Shown: positions 49,591 through 62,200, numbered from the stretch's first letter. The stretch is DNA of 64,000 nt from Burhinus oedicnemus (GCA_008921705.1 VFFE01007859.1:2842266-2906265), one strand, 5' to 3'. The notes: generated by a model not told the origin, from the letters alone. Translations and numbers: made by a program.

Positions 49591-52325
49591 TAGTTAAATT
49601 GGACTAAAACCTCAGACATCATTAAAACTCTACTCACTGTAGTTTGAAATACGTGGAATTAGGACCTGTGCTTTCGATGTTTACAACCAAACGTCGTGCA
49701 CAGCAGTTTTATTCATGCACATCGATTCTGAAGTTGAGGTGAACAGTTGCACAAATATATTCTTATTACAAATCTGATATGCACTGCAGCCCACAGCAAA
49801 AAATATGCTGTTTGAGAGACCACTTTTTGAAAACACGGGCACTTGTGTATAACTTGGCTGAAAGATCACTAAGGCGTTGATACAATAACCACTATAAATA
49901 TTTGAAAGGTGTCAACATCAAGGTCTAGATTTTACCCACAGATGCCAGCACAATGTTTTCATTGATTAGCTGTTCTGTAATATAAGCCTGGGTATGGAAA
50001 ATGTATGTTAAAAAGAGTCTTATATGGATCATGCCAGGATTTCACTTCCCCTGCTTTGTTGTATCAGTCTGAGCTGACTAAAAGCCCTGGAAGTTTGCAG
50101 ATGTTTTTATTACAAGTTAAAATCAGGGTCTTATTGTGAAAAAGAAAAGAATTTAAAAATTTCTGGACTGACTGAGGTTTAGAACAGGATCATTATGTGG
50201 GTCCATCATTTCCTGGGTAATATTCTCTTTTGATTATCAGGTTAGCAAGCAGCTTTAACTACCATAACACTCATTCAGGTTGTTAATATTCCTTATATGT
50301 GGACACTGAACTGGAGGTTATTCTCTATCTAGTGAGCTACTTGCGTTGTGTAGGTGTACTCAGACGTCTTCTCTTAAGAACACTTACAAATTTCAAATCT
50401 TTGCAATTCATGCATTTAAACCTAGTTTGGTGCTGTGCATATTTGTAACACCCATACATACAGAAAGTCACCTGTCACGTTTATGGCAGAGGTGGCAGCA
50501 CAGATCAGATCTTCCGATCCTGCAGTCTTATGTTCCAACTCAATAAAGCAGTTCACACACGCTGCCTCGTTTTATGATGGAAAAGGTTTCTGTTAGTCCC
50601 ATTAACTTTGGGAAGCTAATTCTGTGTTTGAAGTTAGCCATGTGCCATATCTAATGCCGTATCTAATGGAAATAGGTCTTCAACTGTGTTGTTAATTATT
50701 TTCAGGCTGTGATGCTCACACATATCTTCACCATTAATAAAAAGCATTTTCCACAGAAAAGCATTTTCCACGGAAAATGCTTTCCACGTACACACAATTA
50801 ACGCCTCTTTTATTATAAAAGAATTAGTCAGATAAATTTTAAAGGAACAAAATTACATTGAAATAGATTCCAAAATTAGTACATTTCACAGAGGATGGTC
50901 AATTACTTGCCTATCAGAAGAATATCATTAAAATGTTACAAAAGAACTAAAACTTTCCATTTGGACATTTAGAAATGGAGCCCACTCTTCTTTTATTTTG
51001 AAACATGTTTTTATTTCAATTTTTTTTTACTTTGTATACTTGTAGCCTTTAAAAGTCGAACTTCAATGATGTTTTTTAAAAAATGAAATATTTCAGTGAA
51101 CTAAAAAGATCATATTTGAGATAATTTCTCCTTCATGTAGAATCTTGAAATATTTGGGGTTTTGCTCTGATTTGGGCAGAAGCATGTCTGGAATTTCCAA
51201 GCTCCTTTACAAAGTGGAAGTCTGGAGCTTCCGTTTCCATGCAGCTTTATTACAAAATTACTTAGTACAGCCCAGAGAGAGGAACCAATGCATTTTTCAG
51301 TTCTGTTTCCATTTGAATTGAGCCATGACTGAAGCTGTTCCAGGTCAAGTTGAACGAAACTTCAGAATAATGGTTGTGGTTCAAGAAAAAAAAAAGAATT
51401 AGAGTTCAAAACAGTTTTTTGCTTAAGTCCACACCCTAAAAAACCACAAAAAACTTAATAATAATGTTAGTGTTATCAGCCAGCAATGATCTCCATCTAG
51501 TGCTATGAAACCATAGGTTAGGCTGAACTAAGCCCATCCAGCCTGTTTATTCAGCATTGAAACTACATCTTTAAAATAAAAAATATTTAAGGACTGGTTG
51601 CTTTGGGCTGGTCTTTTGTTTCTTTGTTTTGTTTTATCTTACAGGAGTTAATACACCCACAGATTTGTACCCAACAGAAAAGTGTCCAGATTTTACATGC
51701 ACAGGAAATATTCTATAAAAGCATTTAATTAGCTTATGAACAGTCCAAGAGTTGTTAATATTTACCCTGTAGATTACGGCCTTCCTTTGTTCACAAGACC
51801 TTGATGTGGAAATCATTTTGACCCTGTTCAGAATAATGGTAGTGATATTTTGTTAATGGTATTGGCACAGGGACAGAATACAGGCGCCCTTTTATTGAGC
51901 CGTGTCTCACTGATGAGTGGCAGAGTGACACGCGGTGGGTGACTGAGTCTGACTTGTCCTGGAGAGCATCAAGCACTGGGCGGAGGGACAAGGAACCTGC
52001 GGGCAGCTGCAGGAGGGTGCAAAATGAGTGCCGCAGACTGCAAACCTGCTCAGATCACAGTAGCAGGCTTTAATTCAACAGGCTCTTTTGAGGAACGTTA
52101 TTTGTCTGTTAGCAAGGAAATCCTCAGCTGGCCTCCAGGTGACACCACATTGTGCCACACCAGAGAAAACCCCAGGTAGGTCACAAGTGGCCTCTGTATT
52201 TTGAGATGCAGGAGACAAACTGGTTTTGGCATTTTTACGTCCTTACAGTTTGTTTTATTACCCTTGGAATTGCCTCACCTTCCCATAAAAATCAGAGCTC
52301 CCTGGGCTTTGTGCACGTGTTGTCA
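49591..52325. other. Unique noncoding DNA, no gene seen
   Basis: AT-rich up to about 51.8 kb, then a CpG-bearing patch at about 51.9-52.03 kb (CACGCGG, GGGCGGAGG, TGCGGGC). A duplicated phrase and palindrome near 50.75 kb are listed separately. No gene was recognised. Confidence 0.5.
50740..50786. repeat. Duplicated GCATTTTCCAC unit with nested palindrome
   Basis: GCATTTTCCAC occurs at 50744 and again at 50761, each preceded by AAAA. The second copy is the left arm of GCATTTTCCACGGAAAATGC (50761-50780), which is palindromic except at the two central bases. The 3' extension TTTCCACG repeats part of the motif again. It looks like replication slippage plus an inverted copy. Function is unknown. 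Confidence 0.65.
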
Positions 52326-52372
52326 AATCACAGAATCACACAGAATCACACAGAATCACACAGAATCACAGG
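52326..52372. repeat. CR1 tail with 10-bp unit, about four copies
   Basis: The unit CACAGAATCA repeats about four times in perfect tandem, in contact with the CR1 3' end. Most avian CR1 tails use an eight-base unit. The decamer could have arisen by adding CA to CACAGAAT followed by expansion. Confidence 0.85.
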
Positions 52373-52660
52373 GGCTGGAAGGGACTTCTAGTCCAACCCC
52401 CCTGCCAGCGCCAGGACACCTAGAGCAGGTTATAGGACGGTGTCCGGGCAGGTTTTGAATGTCTGCAGAGTCGGAGACTCCACCACCTCTCTGGGCAGCC
52501 TGTTCCAGTGCTCTGCCACCCTCAAAGGAAAGAAGTTCCTCCTCATGTTTAGATGGAACTTTCTACGTTCACGTTTGTGCCCATTACCTCTTGTTCTATC
52601 ACTGGGCACCACTGCAAAAAGACTGGTCCCATCCTCCTGGCACCCTCCCTTTAAGTATTA
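52373..52660 (-). mobile_element. CR1 LINE, 5'-truncated, with ORF2 C-terminus
   Basis: Antisense CR1 3' sequence follows the tail at 52326-52372. The minus-strand frame 52612-52430 encodes 60 residues with [20 protein letters not shown] and [20 protein letters not shown], the CR1 ORF2 C-terminal signature. It is very close to the copy at 28155 over the shared stretch (for example TCAAAGGAAAGAAGTTCCTC), so the two are sister copies. Compared with that copy, a few bases are missing in the first 60 bases after the tail. The element stops near 52660 inside an AAGTATT block. Confidence 0.95.
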
Positions 52661-52689
52661 AAGTATTAAAGTAAAGTATTAAGTATTCT
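52655..52689. repeat. AAGTATT short tandem cluster at CR1 truncation junction
   Basis: AAGTATT appears four times between 52653 and 52687 (AAGTATTAAAGTATTAAAGT, then AAAGTATTAAGTATTC). The first copy belongs to the CR1 body (CCCTTTAAGTATT). The rest lies beyond the point where similarity to the 28.1-kb copy ends. It is likely slippage during or after integration. Confidence 0.7.
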
Positions 52690-55600
52690 TAAGAAGAGTG
52701 AGAACATCACCATCAGGGGCAGCCTCTGTGCCCAGAAAGGGTTTCCTCCCAAAACTGCAAACTCTCACACCAGCGGGAACCATGGTTCTGGTCCCACCAT
52801 ACCATGATGCCCTGGGGCACTGTCCTACCCACACATCTGGACTGCCACATTCCTGAGGCTGTTTATTCAGTGGGAACTAAGGTAATGTTATAGGTGCTGT
52901 GGATGCTGTAGGCACTCTGAAATGTGCGAAGACACATTTTATGTTCATATTTAGTCCAAAAGAAGTAGAATACCTTTCCTAACCATTAGAGCAATGACAA
53001 TAGCCTTCTAGTTAGAGTAAAATAGAGAAAAGGCCAAAATAGTCTGCAAATGAATCAAAAGTGGAGGATACTATATATGACTTGGTCCTGTGTCAGGAGG
53101 TGAGTGAACAAACTCCCTTGCACTTTTGTGCAAGATGAGGATAACCAGGTGGATATCTCTGTTATGGCTGGCTGTAGGGGCAGAAATCCCTGATGGGTGG
53201 TGTCAGGGTAGTAATGCTGAGGTGATGTCACATCTAACCATGGCTGAGTGCAGACCCAGGTGTGGAAGTAGCATTTGTAGGTTTTTTAAGCAGTTGGATG
53301 CACTAATCCCAGATTTTTTTCTAGACCTTCAATCTTACTTGTTAAATCTCTGCATACTACAGCAAGTATCTGAAAGTGTTGCCACACACTGTACAGTACA
53401 TTTAGCGTTCACTGCGTCTGAATCTGCCCAGAGCTCAGCCAGCAGGCAACCCAGATCTTGTAAACAGAAACACTTTCAGAGAGGAGTATTAAGCTCTTTC
53501 CAAGATTAAATGTGCAATTAAAATGCTGTTTTCAGATGGTATTTTGTTCTGGGGTTAAACTCCACAATTAAAGGTGGTGTATTCTCTTAGTAAGCACAAA
53601 TACTGGGCAAATTTGTTCTGAGGAGTGATGAATCCTGGCAATAGATACCGTTCCTGGGGAGAAACCAAGAGCTTGCTGTACTCCAAAGGAGCAGAAATAT
53701 CAGGGAGACTGGAAAATGCAGTAGAAGAAAATACTTATGCTGCCTTGGGGGAGAGGGGAAGGTGGCCTCTTAAATCCCTTCCTATTCTTTATTTCTGTAC
53801 TCATCCAGACCTGCCTGTAATGGGCTGTTGCATCGCCACATTGTTAGTTTAACTTCTTTGTATCCTGAACAGCCAGTGGGTTGGTAAAAGAAGCTCTTTG
53901 TGCCGTTGGTGGGAGAGAATGGCACGAGGGTTGTTCTTGGAAGAGGCCCAGGGAAAGTGTAGGGTGAGGAGGGAGAAGGGAGTGAAAAAAAGCCCCAGAA
54001 AAGGGAAAAAAAGAAAAAGAAAAAAGGTGTCTGTTTCACAAACCCTGACCTTCAGCAGAACTGCCATTTCCTGAGAGTGCACAAAATGTACCGACCGGCG
54101 GCGTTCACAGGCCTGGCAAAAGAGGGATGGAGCCAGACATTGACACCGACACAGAGCTGGCTTCCCTGGGTCCTAGGGAAAAGTTGACGGGCAGCCAGGT
54201 CAATGAGTACCTGATCCTGTCTCTACCACGAAGAGCAGTGCAAGCTGAGCAGTAATGCTTGGCTTGGCTTGAAGTGGAAGGAGGAGCTGCATGCAATAAC
54301 CATTGGCTTTCACACGAGAGTCTGAAATGGCAGCATTTCCAGCAGCCGTGTTGTCTTTGAAACATGTTGTAAACAGGCAAGTGTGTTGCTGAATAAAACT
54401 TGCCCTATCTAATTAATACATGTCCTGATGAGGTGAGCCCTTGGAGAGTTGTTTGGACCTTCCTTCTCGGGTAAGCTTTTTGTTCTCTGGTGCTTCATGG
54501 GTAAATGTGCTGCTGAGAGGAGGAAACAGGTCAAATTGCTTGGAGTATAGAGAAGGTCTGGGGTTATTCCAAGAGGAACAGCCAAGTCAGATGGGGACCA
54601 TCTTTCTGGTAACGGAGTCCAAGCGCGGAATAGTCAGGGAGGCGCCTTATCAGTTCAGAATAACTTTATTCTCCCTGCTTCAGGGAACAATGTATTTATT
54701 TGGGTCAGTGACGATACTGCTAACACTGGGAAGGAAAGGTGGGAGGGAATGGCTGCATGCCATGTTCTAACAGCCTTTCTTCGGTGCCAACAATGGACAA
54801 TAGTAGACTTTTATCACCAACAGTTTTCCTGGAAAACTTCAAGCGATGTGTTTCATATTAGATAGAAACAAGTCTTGAAATCTTATAGAAATTGAAAGCT
54901 TCATGGCTGAGAGCGAACTGGGCTTATAATTATGGAGCAAACATTACCCCAAGAAAGACAATGGAGCTGGCAGCTGTTGCATCTTAGGGGTAGCTTGGTC
55001 TTTCTTTGCTCCTGCAGACACTGGGCACAATAATGTGCTAGAACAAGAAACTGAGAGGAGTATCATCAGAAAGATCTCTTCTTTCTTCCTCTGACTGTCT
55101 CACAGAAATGTGTTGCTTTTCTACATAAAAATGGGACATTTTTTTGAGGGAGGGACACAGGCCTCATCTTTCCTAGTGGCTGGAGTTACTGAATAGTGAG
55201 GTCCTTCCAGAACGTGAGATGTCTGTGTTCCAGTTCCAGCTCTGACTCAGAAAAAACAAATTCCTTATTACTTGCAAGACAAAGCAAAGAGAGAATAGTT
55301 CATATGTCTTCCATGTTCTGTATTTTTCTTTTAGTGTGAATCCCACATTTTTCCATGGCTCATAATAATGGTGAACATCTGCTTGGCTAAGATATCTGGG
55401 ACACTGCAGGAGAGAGGGAAACATCTTGAGAAGCGACATAATCTACATCAATCATATATGTAGTGTTGCTGTGTTGTACTTTCGTAGTTCATGCCAAACT
55501 TCTCACCAAAACCCTCCAGAAATTGAATGGTTACACCCAAAAGGTGGGAACCTTTCCCACCTTCTGGGTCTTAGACTGCACTTACTACATCCTTACAATA

Positions 55601-56204
55601 CATTAGTAAGAGACATGGGTTCATACACGTCTGACTGTCTGCCCTGTTTTCCAGATGAGGGTAATATGGATAACCAGGCAACTCAGAACGGCAGAATGCT
55701 GCGGAGCTCACCCTCCATGCGGCTGAGACGAATCCAAAGTCAGCACAGAGAGAGACTCACAGATTGCCATTGGCACAGATATGCTAATTGTTATGAGCAC
55801 CAAAAAATGGATATGTCTGTAAATGACAGATGAGAATTTGCCTGGTCCTTCCTCTATTCCTCTCCTCAAATAAGAGAGAGTTCTCTCCTCAGACAAAGCC
55901 TTAATAAGCTCTTTCTTAAAGGAGAAAGACTGTATGTATGGATCATTTGCCTTGTGATTCCAGGACATCTGGACAAAGGAAGCTTGATGAGAGCCAAATT
56001 TATTTTGCTGTTTGTTTTCCAAGTGTGTTGAATTGTTAGTACTGTGTTAGCAGTGTTGGGGCAGTCAGTCAGTTTTGTTGTCTTGGCTTTAGTTTGACTG
56101 AACAGCTCTGCAGCTAATAAGTCATGTCTCCAGTGAATGGTTTGGCCAAAGCTATTAGTGGGTTGACATATGTCTGGGAGAATGACTAAGGAGAGTGAAC
56201 AGTA
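52690..56204. other. Unique noncoding DNA, no gene seen
   Basis: A 127-codon plus-strand frame (53126-53509) and a 135-codon frame (55426-55833) lack recognisable domains. The latter contains a TTTTCCAG acceptor-like site at 55640-55654 but no paired donor. A purine tract and a CpG cluster are listed separately. Confidence 0.5.
53930..54032. repeat. Purine-rich tract (plus strand)
   Basis: Almost pure A/G from about 53930 on, ending with AAAAGGGAAAAAAAGAAAAA near 53997. Homopurine strands this long can form H-DNA in supercoiled DNA in vitro, but no mirror symmetry is obvious. The complementary strand yields Phe/Leu/Ser-rich minus-strand frames (53782-54082), which are artefacts of composition. 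Confidence 0.65.
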
Positions 56205-56275
56205 GCCTACAGATCAGGGCACTCAGATGGGATGGGGAAGATCTAGGGTCCAGACCTTACTTTCTTGTTGGCCAT
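56205..56275 (+). repeat. Possible tRNA-derived SINE head remnant
   Basis: ATCAGGGCACTCAGATGGGA, then TGGGGAAGATCTAGGGTCCA and GACC resembles the tRNA-derived head of amniote SINEs (gtggttagggcactcacctgggatgtgggagacccaggttca). There is no intact tRNA fold. The call is by pattern only. Confidence 0.4.
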
Positions 56276-59200
56276 ATAGCGTTTGCCCAACAGACTTTAT
56301 CACAGCACAGGTTCAATAGGACAGATAGAGCTTGACCTCTTTTTCCCTATCAGCCAGACTGTTCTGTATCTTGACAGCTCCTACCAAGAGGAAGACGTTG
56401 ATTGGAGTTAATAGGTTTGGTGAGAAAACTAAATTTCATAAAATGAAGCATAAGCTCTGCCATGGGCTGGGTGCTGAGTTTTTTCTTAGAGATGTTCGGT
56501 TTAGAGCTTACCTGGGGTTGTGCACCTGGCTTTGACACCTAAGTCAGCAGAGATCACCCAGACCCTCAACACACAGGGAACGGAAGGAGTTCAAATACGT
56601 GTGTGTATTTAACATCTCCCCTTAGCTCTAGGCAGCTCCCTGCTCTGCGTGTTGATCTTCTGGAGTCTTAACTCCAAAAGGACCAATGATTTTACTCTGA
56701 ATTGATCTGTGATGCCCCACTGTTCATTAATAAGGTTTCCATTATCTGAGGCTGAGTTTCTGTACCCCTTTAGTCTGCCTGAGCTGTGCAAGGTCATGTC
56801 ACTGTGCTTGGTCTCCTCAGGTACTCGTGCAGATGCTCTGAGCTGTGCTTCTGTCACTGCGGTGTGTGCTACCTTTGTCCAAGCATTGCATTTTAACTGA
56901 TATTTATGCCAGCTAAACCAGACTGAAAATATACAGCTCAGTATCCTGGCTTAGGTCCCCCGGCACTCCTGTGCCATTGCACACTGAGGAGAACCAGTGT
57001 TGTGCCAGGCTACAGCCAGCGGCTGGGCATAGCAGATCAGTCCTCCTGCCTGACTGCAGTTTCAGGCTGCTCCCACCAGTGAGTCCTGCTGGCTTAACAG
57101 CCAAATCATAAATCACATTTTGGTGCGGCTTTCATCTCCAAAACACATCATAAACATTAATCTTAACATCCCTGTTAAGTACCAGTAGGTTCAATGGTCA
57201 AAATTTAATAACTTGCAGACATTCTCTTACCCAAGACAGCAGCGTCCCACTAGGCAGAGCTGAAAATAACCTGGCACACAGATGATGATATTTATTGCAA
57301 AAGTGTTACCTTATGAGGCAGATCCTGATGAATGTCTTGGGACATGCATCAGTTTGGTGGCAGCATTCAGAATTCTGTCCCATGTCCAGCGTATTAAAAC
57401 CAGGTGCTCAAGTATGCGAAAGCTGAATTGGGGAGAAAATAATAATAAAAAAAAGCTTTTCTTTTGTTAAAGAAACAGTAGAGGTAGCCTAGATTTTGCT
57501 CTTGATTTAAGTAGCAAAAGTCCATTGATGTCATGCAGTGTCACATGTAGAAAGGTTGTTGTTCATGACTAGCCATAACACCATAAGTCAATCTGAGTAA
57601 GTGTAGCTGAACGCCCGTGTTGAGGTTGGTCATCCTGTGAGGCTGACGTCTAAGCTAAGGCAAATCAGGTCATTGTGCAGCATCATGTGCAGCAGTTCTC
57701 TTCAGTGAGGGAGAGACCAGATACTTCTCTGAAGCTAAAATAGATTTTGATGCAATATGTAGAAACCCATGCTGAACAAAAGTCACAAAAAAGGGATTTC
57801 GGCACTTGCTGGATTGCAAAATGTTAGCCAGCTGGAGTTTGCTCACATCAGGCTATCTAGCTGCTTTGAAAACCACTACTTCTTTGATCCCAGTCCTAGC
57901 AATACTGTTGGACCTCTGCTGTACAACGAGCTTGAGGTCAGTAAAACATTTTTCAGTTGTGGTGGAAGCATTTAAGTTGGAATTTGTTAAATCAGGGGCA
58001 CAATTCCACAGGTAGAAATTGAACTCTACGTGTGACATTTGTTTTCTTGTTACATTTTAAAATATAAGATCGTGCAGGTTTTTACTTCCATTAAAAACAA
58101 GTTGCCAGATTTAACATTTTGTTACTTTGAAGTCCTTCTTTTATTTTCCCCCAAAGGGCTTTAACTTTCAGACATGGTGATCCTTAAAAATATATTTTAA
58201 ATGTTGGTTTTGAAACCGTACAAAGGATATGGCATTGGAGAAATTCAGGATGGAATGACTTTCTTAAGGGCAACAGTCAGGAACTGCAAAATATCTCAAT
58301 TTTTCTTCCACCCCCACATTTCCCTGCAGTTTCCAGTATCTTTAATTGGCTGTCAGCTCTTTCTGCCTCCTGTAGAGAGGTTAATACTCAGCTTTTAGGT
58401 AAGCTTTTCTTAGGATTAGTTTCTACTGAAACTGGTTCCAGAGGATTCATCCGTTCTCAGCAGCAATCTGAGTTAGCAACACCTGTGGCTGCTCCTTTGC
58501 AAACATAACCATAACTAAGATGTTAGAGCAATGTTCCTAAAATATTGAAAAACAAGCCAAACTCTTAGGGATCAAACTGTGATTTCTAATGGATAAGAGC
58601 AGTGAAATCTCACAGTGAGACCACAGAAATGTGAAAGACACTGTGCTACGCCTGGGTGCTCATTGATAGCTGTAGGGAGAGGGACAGGCTATGGAGGAAG
58701 TCCCCTCAGAGCAGTCAGCTGGTTTGGTTTTGTATCTTTACTTCATGGAGAGCTGCAGCATTCCCCACTGTGGGAAATGTGCAAGGGGAGAAACAAAGAG
58801 TACTCAAGGGAATGTTTACAGACCTTCCACCTACTTGGTCAGTCACAGGAGAGGACACAGATGTGCCTTTTACTGCACTGGTCCCAGAATCCACATGAAA
58901 GGCATCTATCATTGCAAGGACAGCCACACAGCAGTCTGCCATCTCTAATGCTACTCTCCTTCTCCCCCCGCCAACCATACAGTGTCTTCAAATCTTATTC
59001 CAGCTCCTTCTACATGTTAAGAGGATACAAGACCAGGGCTAATGATCACCTTGTTTGCTTACACTCCATCTTCAGAGAACAGAATAATCCATCACTCTGA
59101 TTCTTTTGTAGGTTATCCTGGCTTAGCCCCAAGCTTCTTGCTTCTGCTAGAAGTGTGGATATGACTGTCGTGGAAATAGCCAGCCAAAAAGAAACTGGAA

Positions 59201-62200
59201 TATACACGTTTGTTAGTCAAGGCATATCCTTCTACAGAGCCTGGAAAGTCTCGAGCACCATCAATGACATAACCATAAAGCCAGTGAGAGGAGACAGGAA
59301 CCGCCATGCACCTCTGGAGTGTTTCACAATGATCTGCTGCAAGCAGAGCCCTCCCTTGCAGAGCCCTCAGTGCCTGTGCCCATTGGAAGACAACCTGATA
59401 GGAAACTTAACTGGAAATTTCTTACTGCCACCTTTCTTTCAATTTCCTTATTCCTGACAGCTCTTAAATCTTCAGAGGAAGTAAAAAACTTTCTTTAGAA
59501 TGATCTACTCAGTAACAGCTAAAGCCCTCTGTCTCTTTGCAGTTACCGCTATCATTTTTTATGCAGTATTTATGAAAAAATAATACAAATGGTTTCTGAT
59601 TACACCAACACAGGAAAAGAAACATTTATACAAGGATGTAATTTCTTTTTCTTTTAAGATTAAATAAGGTTCTAGAGGTATATAATTTAAAATTATTTTA
59701 AATTCCCCCAGGTAACATTTAGAGGGGAATGACTTTGCCTGTTGCCAGTTCTCAGTTGTGAGATGTCTTTACAGACTTGTAGTGTATTAACATATTTTTG
59801 TTCTTTTAAAATAAAATCTTTGGTTAGCTGAAACTAACCCCCAATTCAGAGAGCAACATCTCTGCTTCTCAGACTTGCCAAATCAAATTTATTTTGCAAA
59901 TTCAAAAGTCGTGTGTAATCTCCTTCTATATGTAATTTTCCTTTCTCTTGTTACCCTTCTCAGTAAAGCTCTGACAGATAAGCCTTTCAGTCTTTGCATT
60001 GTTTGAAATACACAAGGTGGCACATGTAGAACTGTCCTTTTCATCTTGGCAGTCCTTCAAAGTCTAGACTGTCCTGTGACTTCATGTAAAGTTTAAGTCA
60101 AAAGTAAATATGCCAGTAAGTATGCCTCACCTGATGGGCTAATGACTTTGAGGGAGGGAATGGTCTTTCTCATGGTGTTTTCTCTTGCTTGATCTCTTGT
60201 TCTGAGATGTCACAGATTCCAGGGCCCCACTTGAACATGAGGTTTTGAGTTTTGCAAACTCACTGTGATATTCAATATGGCAAGAAATGCTAACAGAATA
60301 ATCATCTTAAAACTGTGCAGAAGTAATTCAGCAAAGAAGGCTAGCATTATTCAGATTGTGTTTTGTACAAAGGCCCTTTACGGCCTCCATAGGCGGAATG
60401 TGATTATTATCAATATTTTTCTCTTACTTGGATATCTGCAATGCCATCTCTTTCTGCATGCTCAAGACAATTACATGCAGGAAATGGAGAGGTTGCTGAG
60501 CTGGTAGTTTGCTCGTCTCTCTGTCTACTCAGTTGACAAACATCCTGATCTGTCTGTGATCTTTTTGAATTGATCCACCACAATTGTGTGATGCCTGGAA
60601 TGAGATTTTTATGCTTAATTGAGGCTTTGAGCTACATAGTGATACAGAAAATGAGGAGAGTAAGAGAACTGAATAACATGGGGTATACCAGCACCTGAAT
60701 GAGAGGCAAAAGGTGGAACGCAGGTGTTTAAAGGGTTGGGAGTGCAAGCAGAGAGACTGAGGAAGAGCACAAAACTTCAGAATTTTGCACTTGGAAGAGA
60801 AGCTAAAGAAACCACATGGGAAGCAGGAAGGGGGAAAAGGGTGCACAGTTAGGGTAAGGTTAGATGGAGATGGAGTTGTGCTTGAAGATTTGTGAAGAGT
60901 TGTCCTCTGTGAGTACCAGAAGCAGATAGAACCTTGGGAAAGCCAAAGGCTGTTGCTCCAAACCAAAGGAGAAGGCCTCCTGTTATGTACTAGGCACAAT
61001 CTATACTCATTAAGGGACAATGTGGTGCCATCCCATCATAGCAGAACTGCAGGAGGTGTGCTGCTCCTACTCTGAGGATGTCCCCTGCATGTCTCTGAGG
61101 ACCGATACAGTGAGCAAAGGGGTCCCACTGCCACCAACCTGCTGATTCACAGGAAGACAGGGCTATTGTTCTGCTTTCCCCAGGTCTATTTTGGGTGCCT
61201 TGTCTTGCAAGGGGCCAGAGAAGGGGTTTGTCCTGGGACAATAGTAGCATCTTGGTAGTATTCTTTTCTGTCCATGGTTTAGTCAATAACTATGCTTACT
61301 GAAATGGCTTGGTATGTGGATGGAGCAAGGTTTTTTTCTAAAAACCACTCACTAAACTGTGTATCCTGGATGCTAAGTACAAAAAATACCCACTAGTATT
61401 TTTCACTGCCCCATAAAAAATGTAAAATTGCCCTTTAAGAGAGAAAGGACTGGAGTAAGAGCACGTATGAACAATTGTCTTTATCAAAACTGACCTTTGC
61501 ACGCTGCCAAAGGTAGTAAGGGGATCTTCCAAAAAAAGTCAAATCAGTCTCCCTGACAGGAAAAGTAAATGCAACTATTGTTATGAAGAATTGCACCAGC
61601 ATCCAACTTCAATTGTTTAGAGAAATGACAGTGAGTCAGTGGCAAGGAAACAAGTTTGAATGAGTTTAAGGGTTTATAGAGTGACACACTGGTCCTTATC
61701 ATTCAGGATATTATCATGAGTCAAGGAAATTAGGGGCTCTTTTATATTCTTCTTATAAAGACTCTGAAGTTATGATTGTGTTGGTTGGATTATTATCTAA
61801 GGAACAATAGTTAAGATTCTTTTTCCTCTCTAAGACTCAATCAGTATGGAAATACTCCTGGCAACTTTATAAGATAGTTGGAAAAAAAGAAAAAAAAAAA
61901 GTCAGTCCTGACATAATTTAATCGTGTCCATTCTAGACAGAGTTTCAGCATGCTTTAATATACACTCAGAATAGCTGACTCACTGACTTACAATATAACT
62001 GCTCATCCCAAGCCTTTGACCACGTAAGTGTCCCATTGGCTGGATGCATGAAAATGGCAATGCTGATCTTTTCCATTGTCGTGTCCCCAGCTACCATGAT
62101 CCACCACCCAGACAGAGTAGCATTTTCAGCCGCTGACAACAGTCCCCATTAGATAGCATGAACTGGCTAACAAGGAATTCCAAAGCTTCCTGATTCACCA

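Noticed and set aside
53126..53509. 127-codon plus-strand frame beginning with a basic and hydrophobic N-terminus
   Set aside because: Superficially signal-peptide-like, but no promoter, family resemblance or splice context supports it.
55426..55833. 135-codon plus-strand frame containing an acceptor-like TTTTCCAG before a GATGAGG start
   Set aside because: No donor at a plausible distance and no homology recognised. The CCAGATGAGG phrase is also reminiscent of MIR sequence, but too little matches to call a SINE.
60529..61020. 163-codon minus-strand open frame
   Set aside because: Ser/Leu/Cys/Pro-rich translation of a purine-rich plus strand, with no domain, splice context or codon signal that I can recognise.
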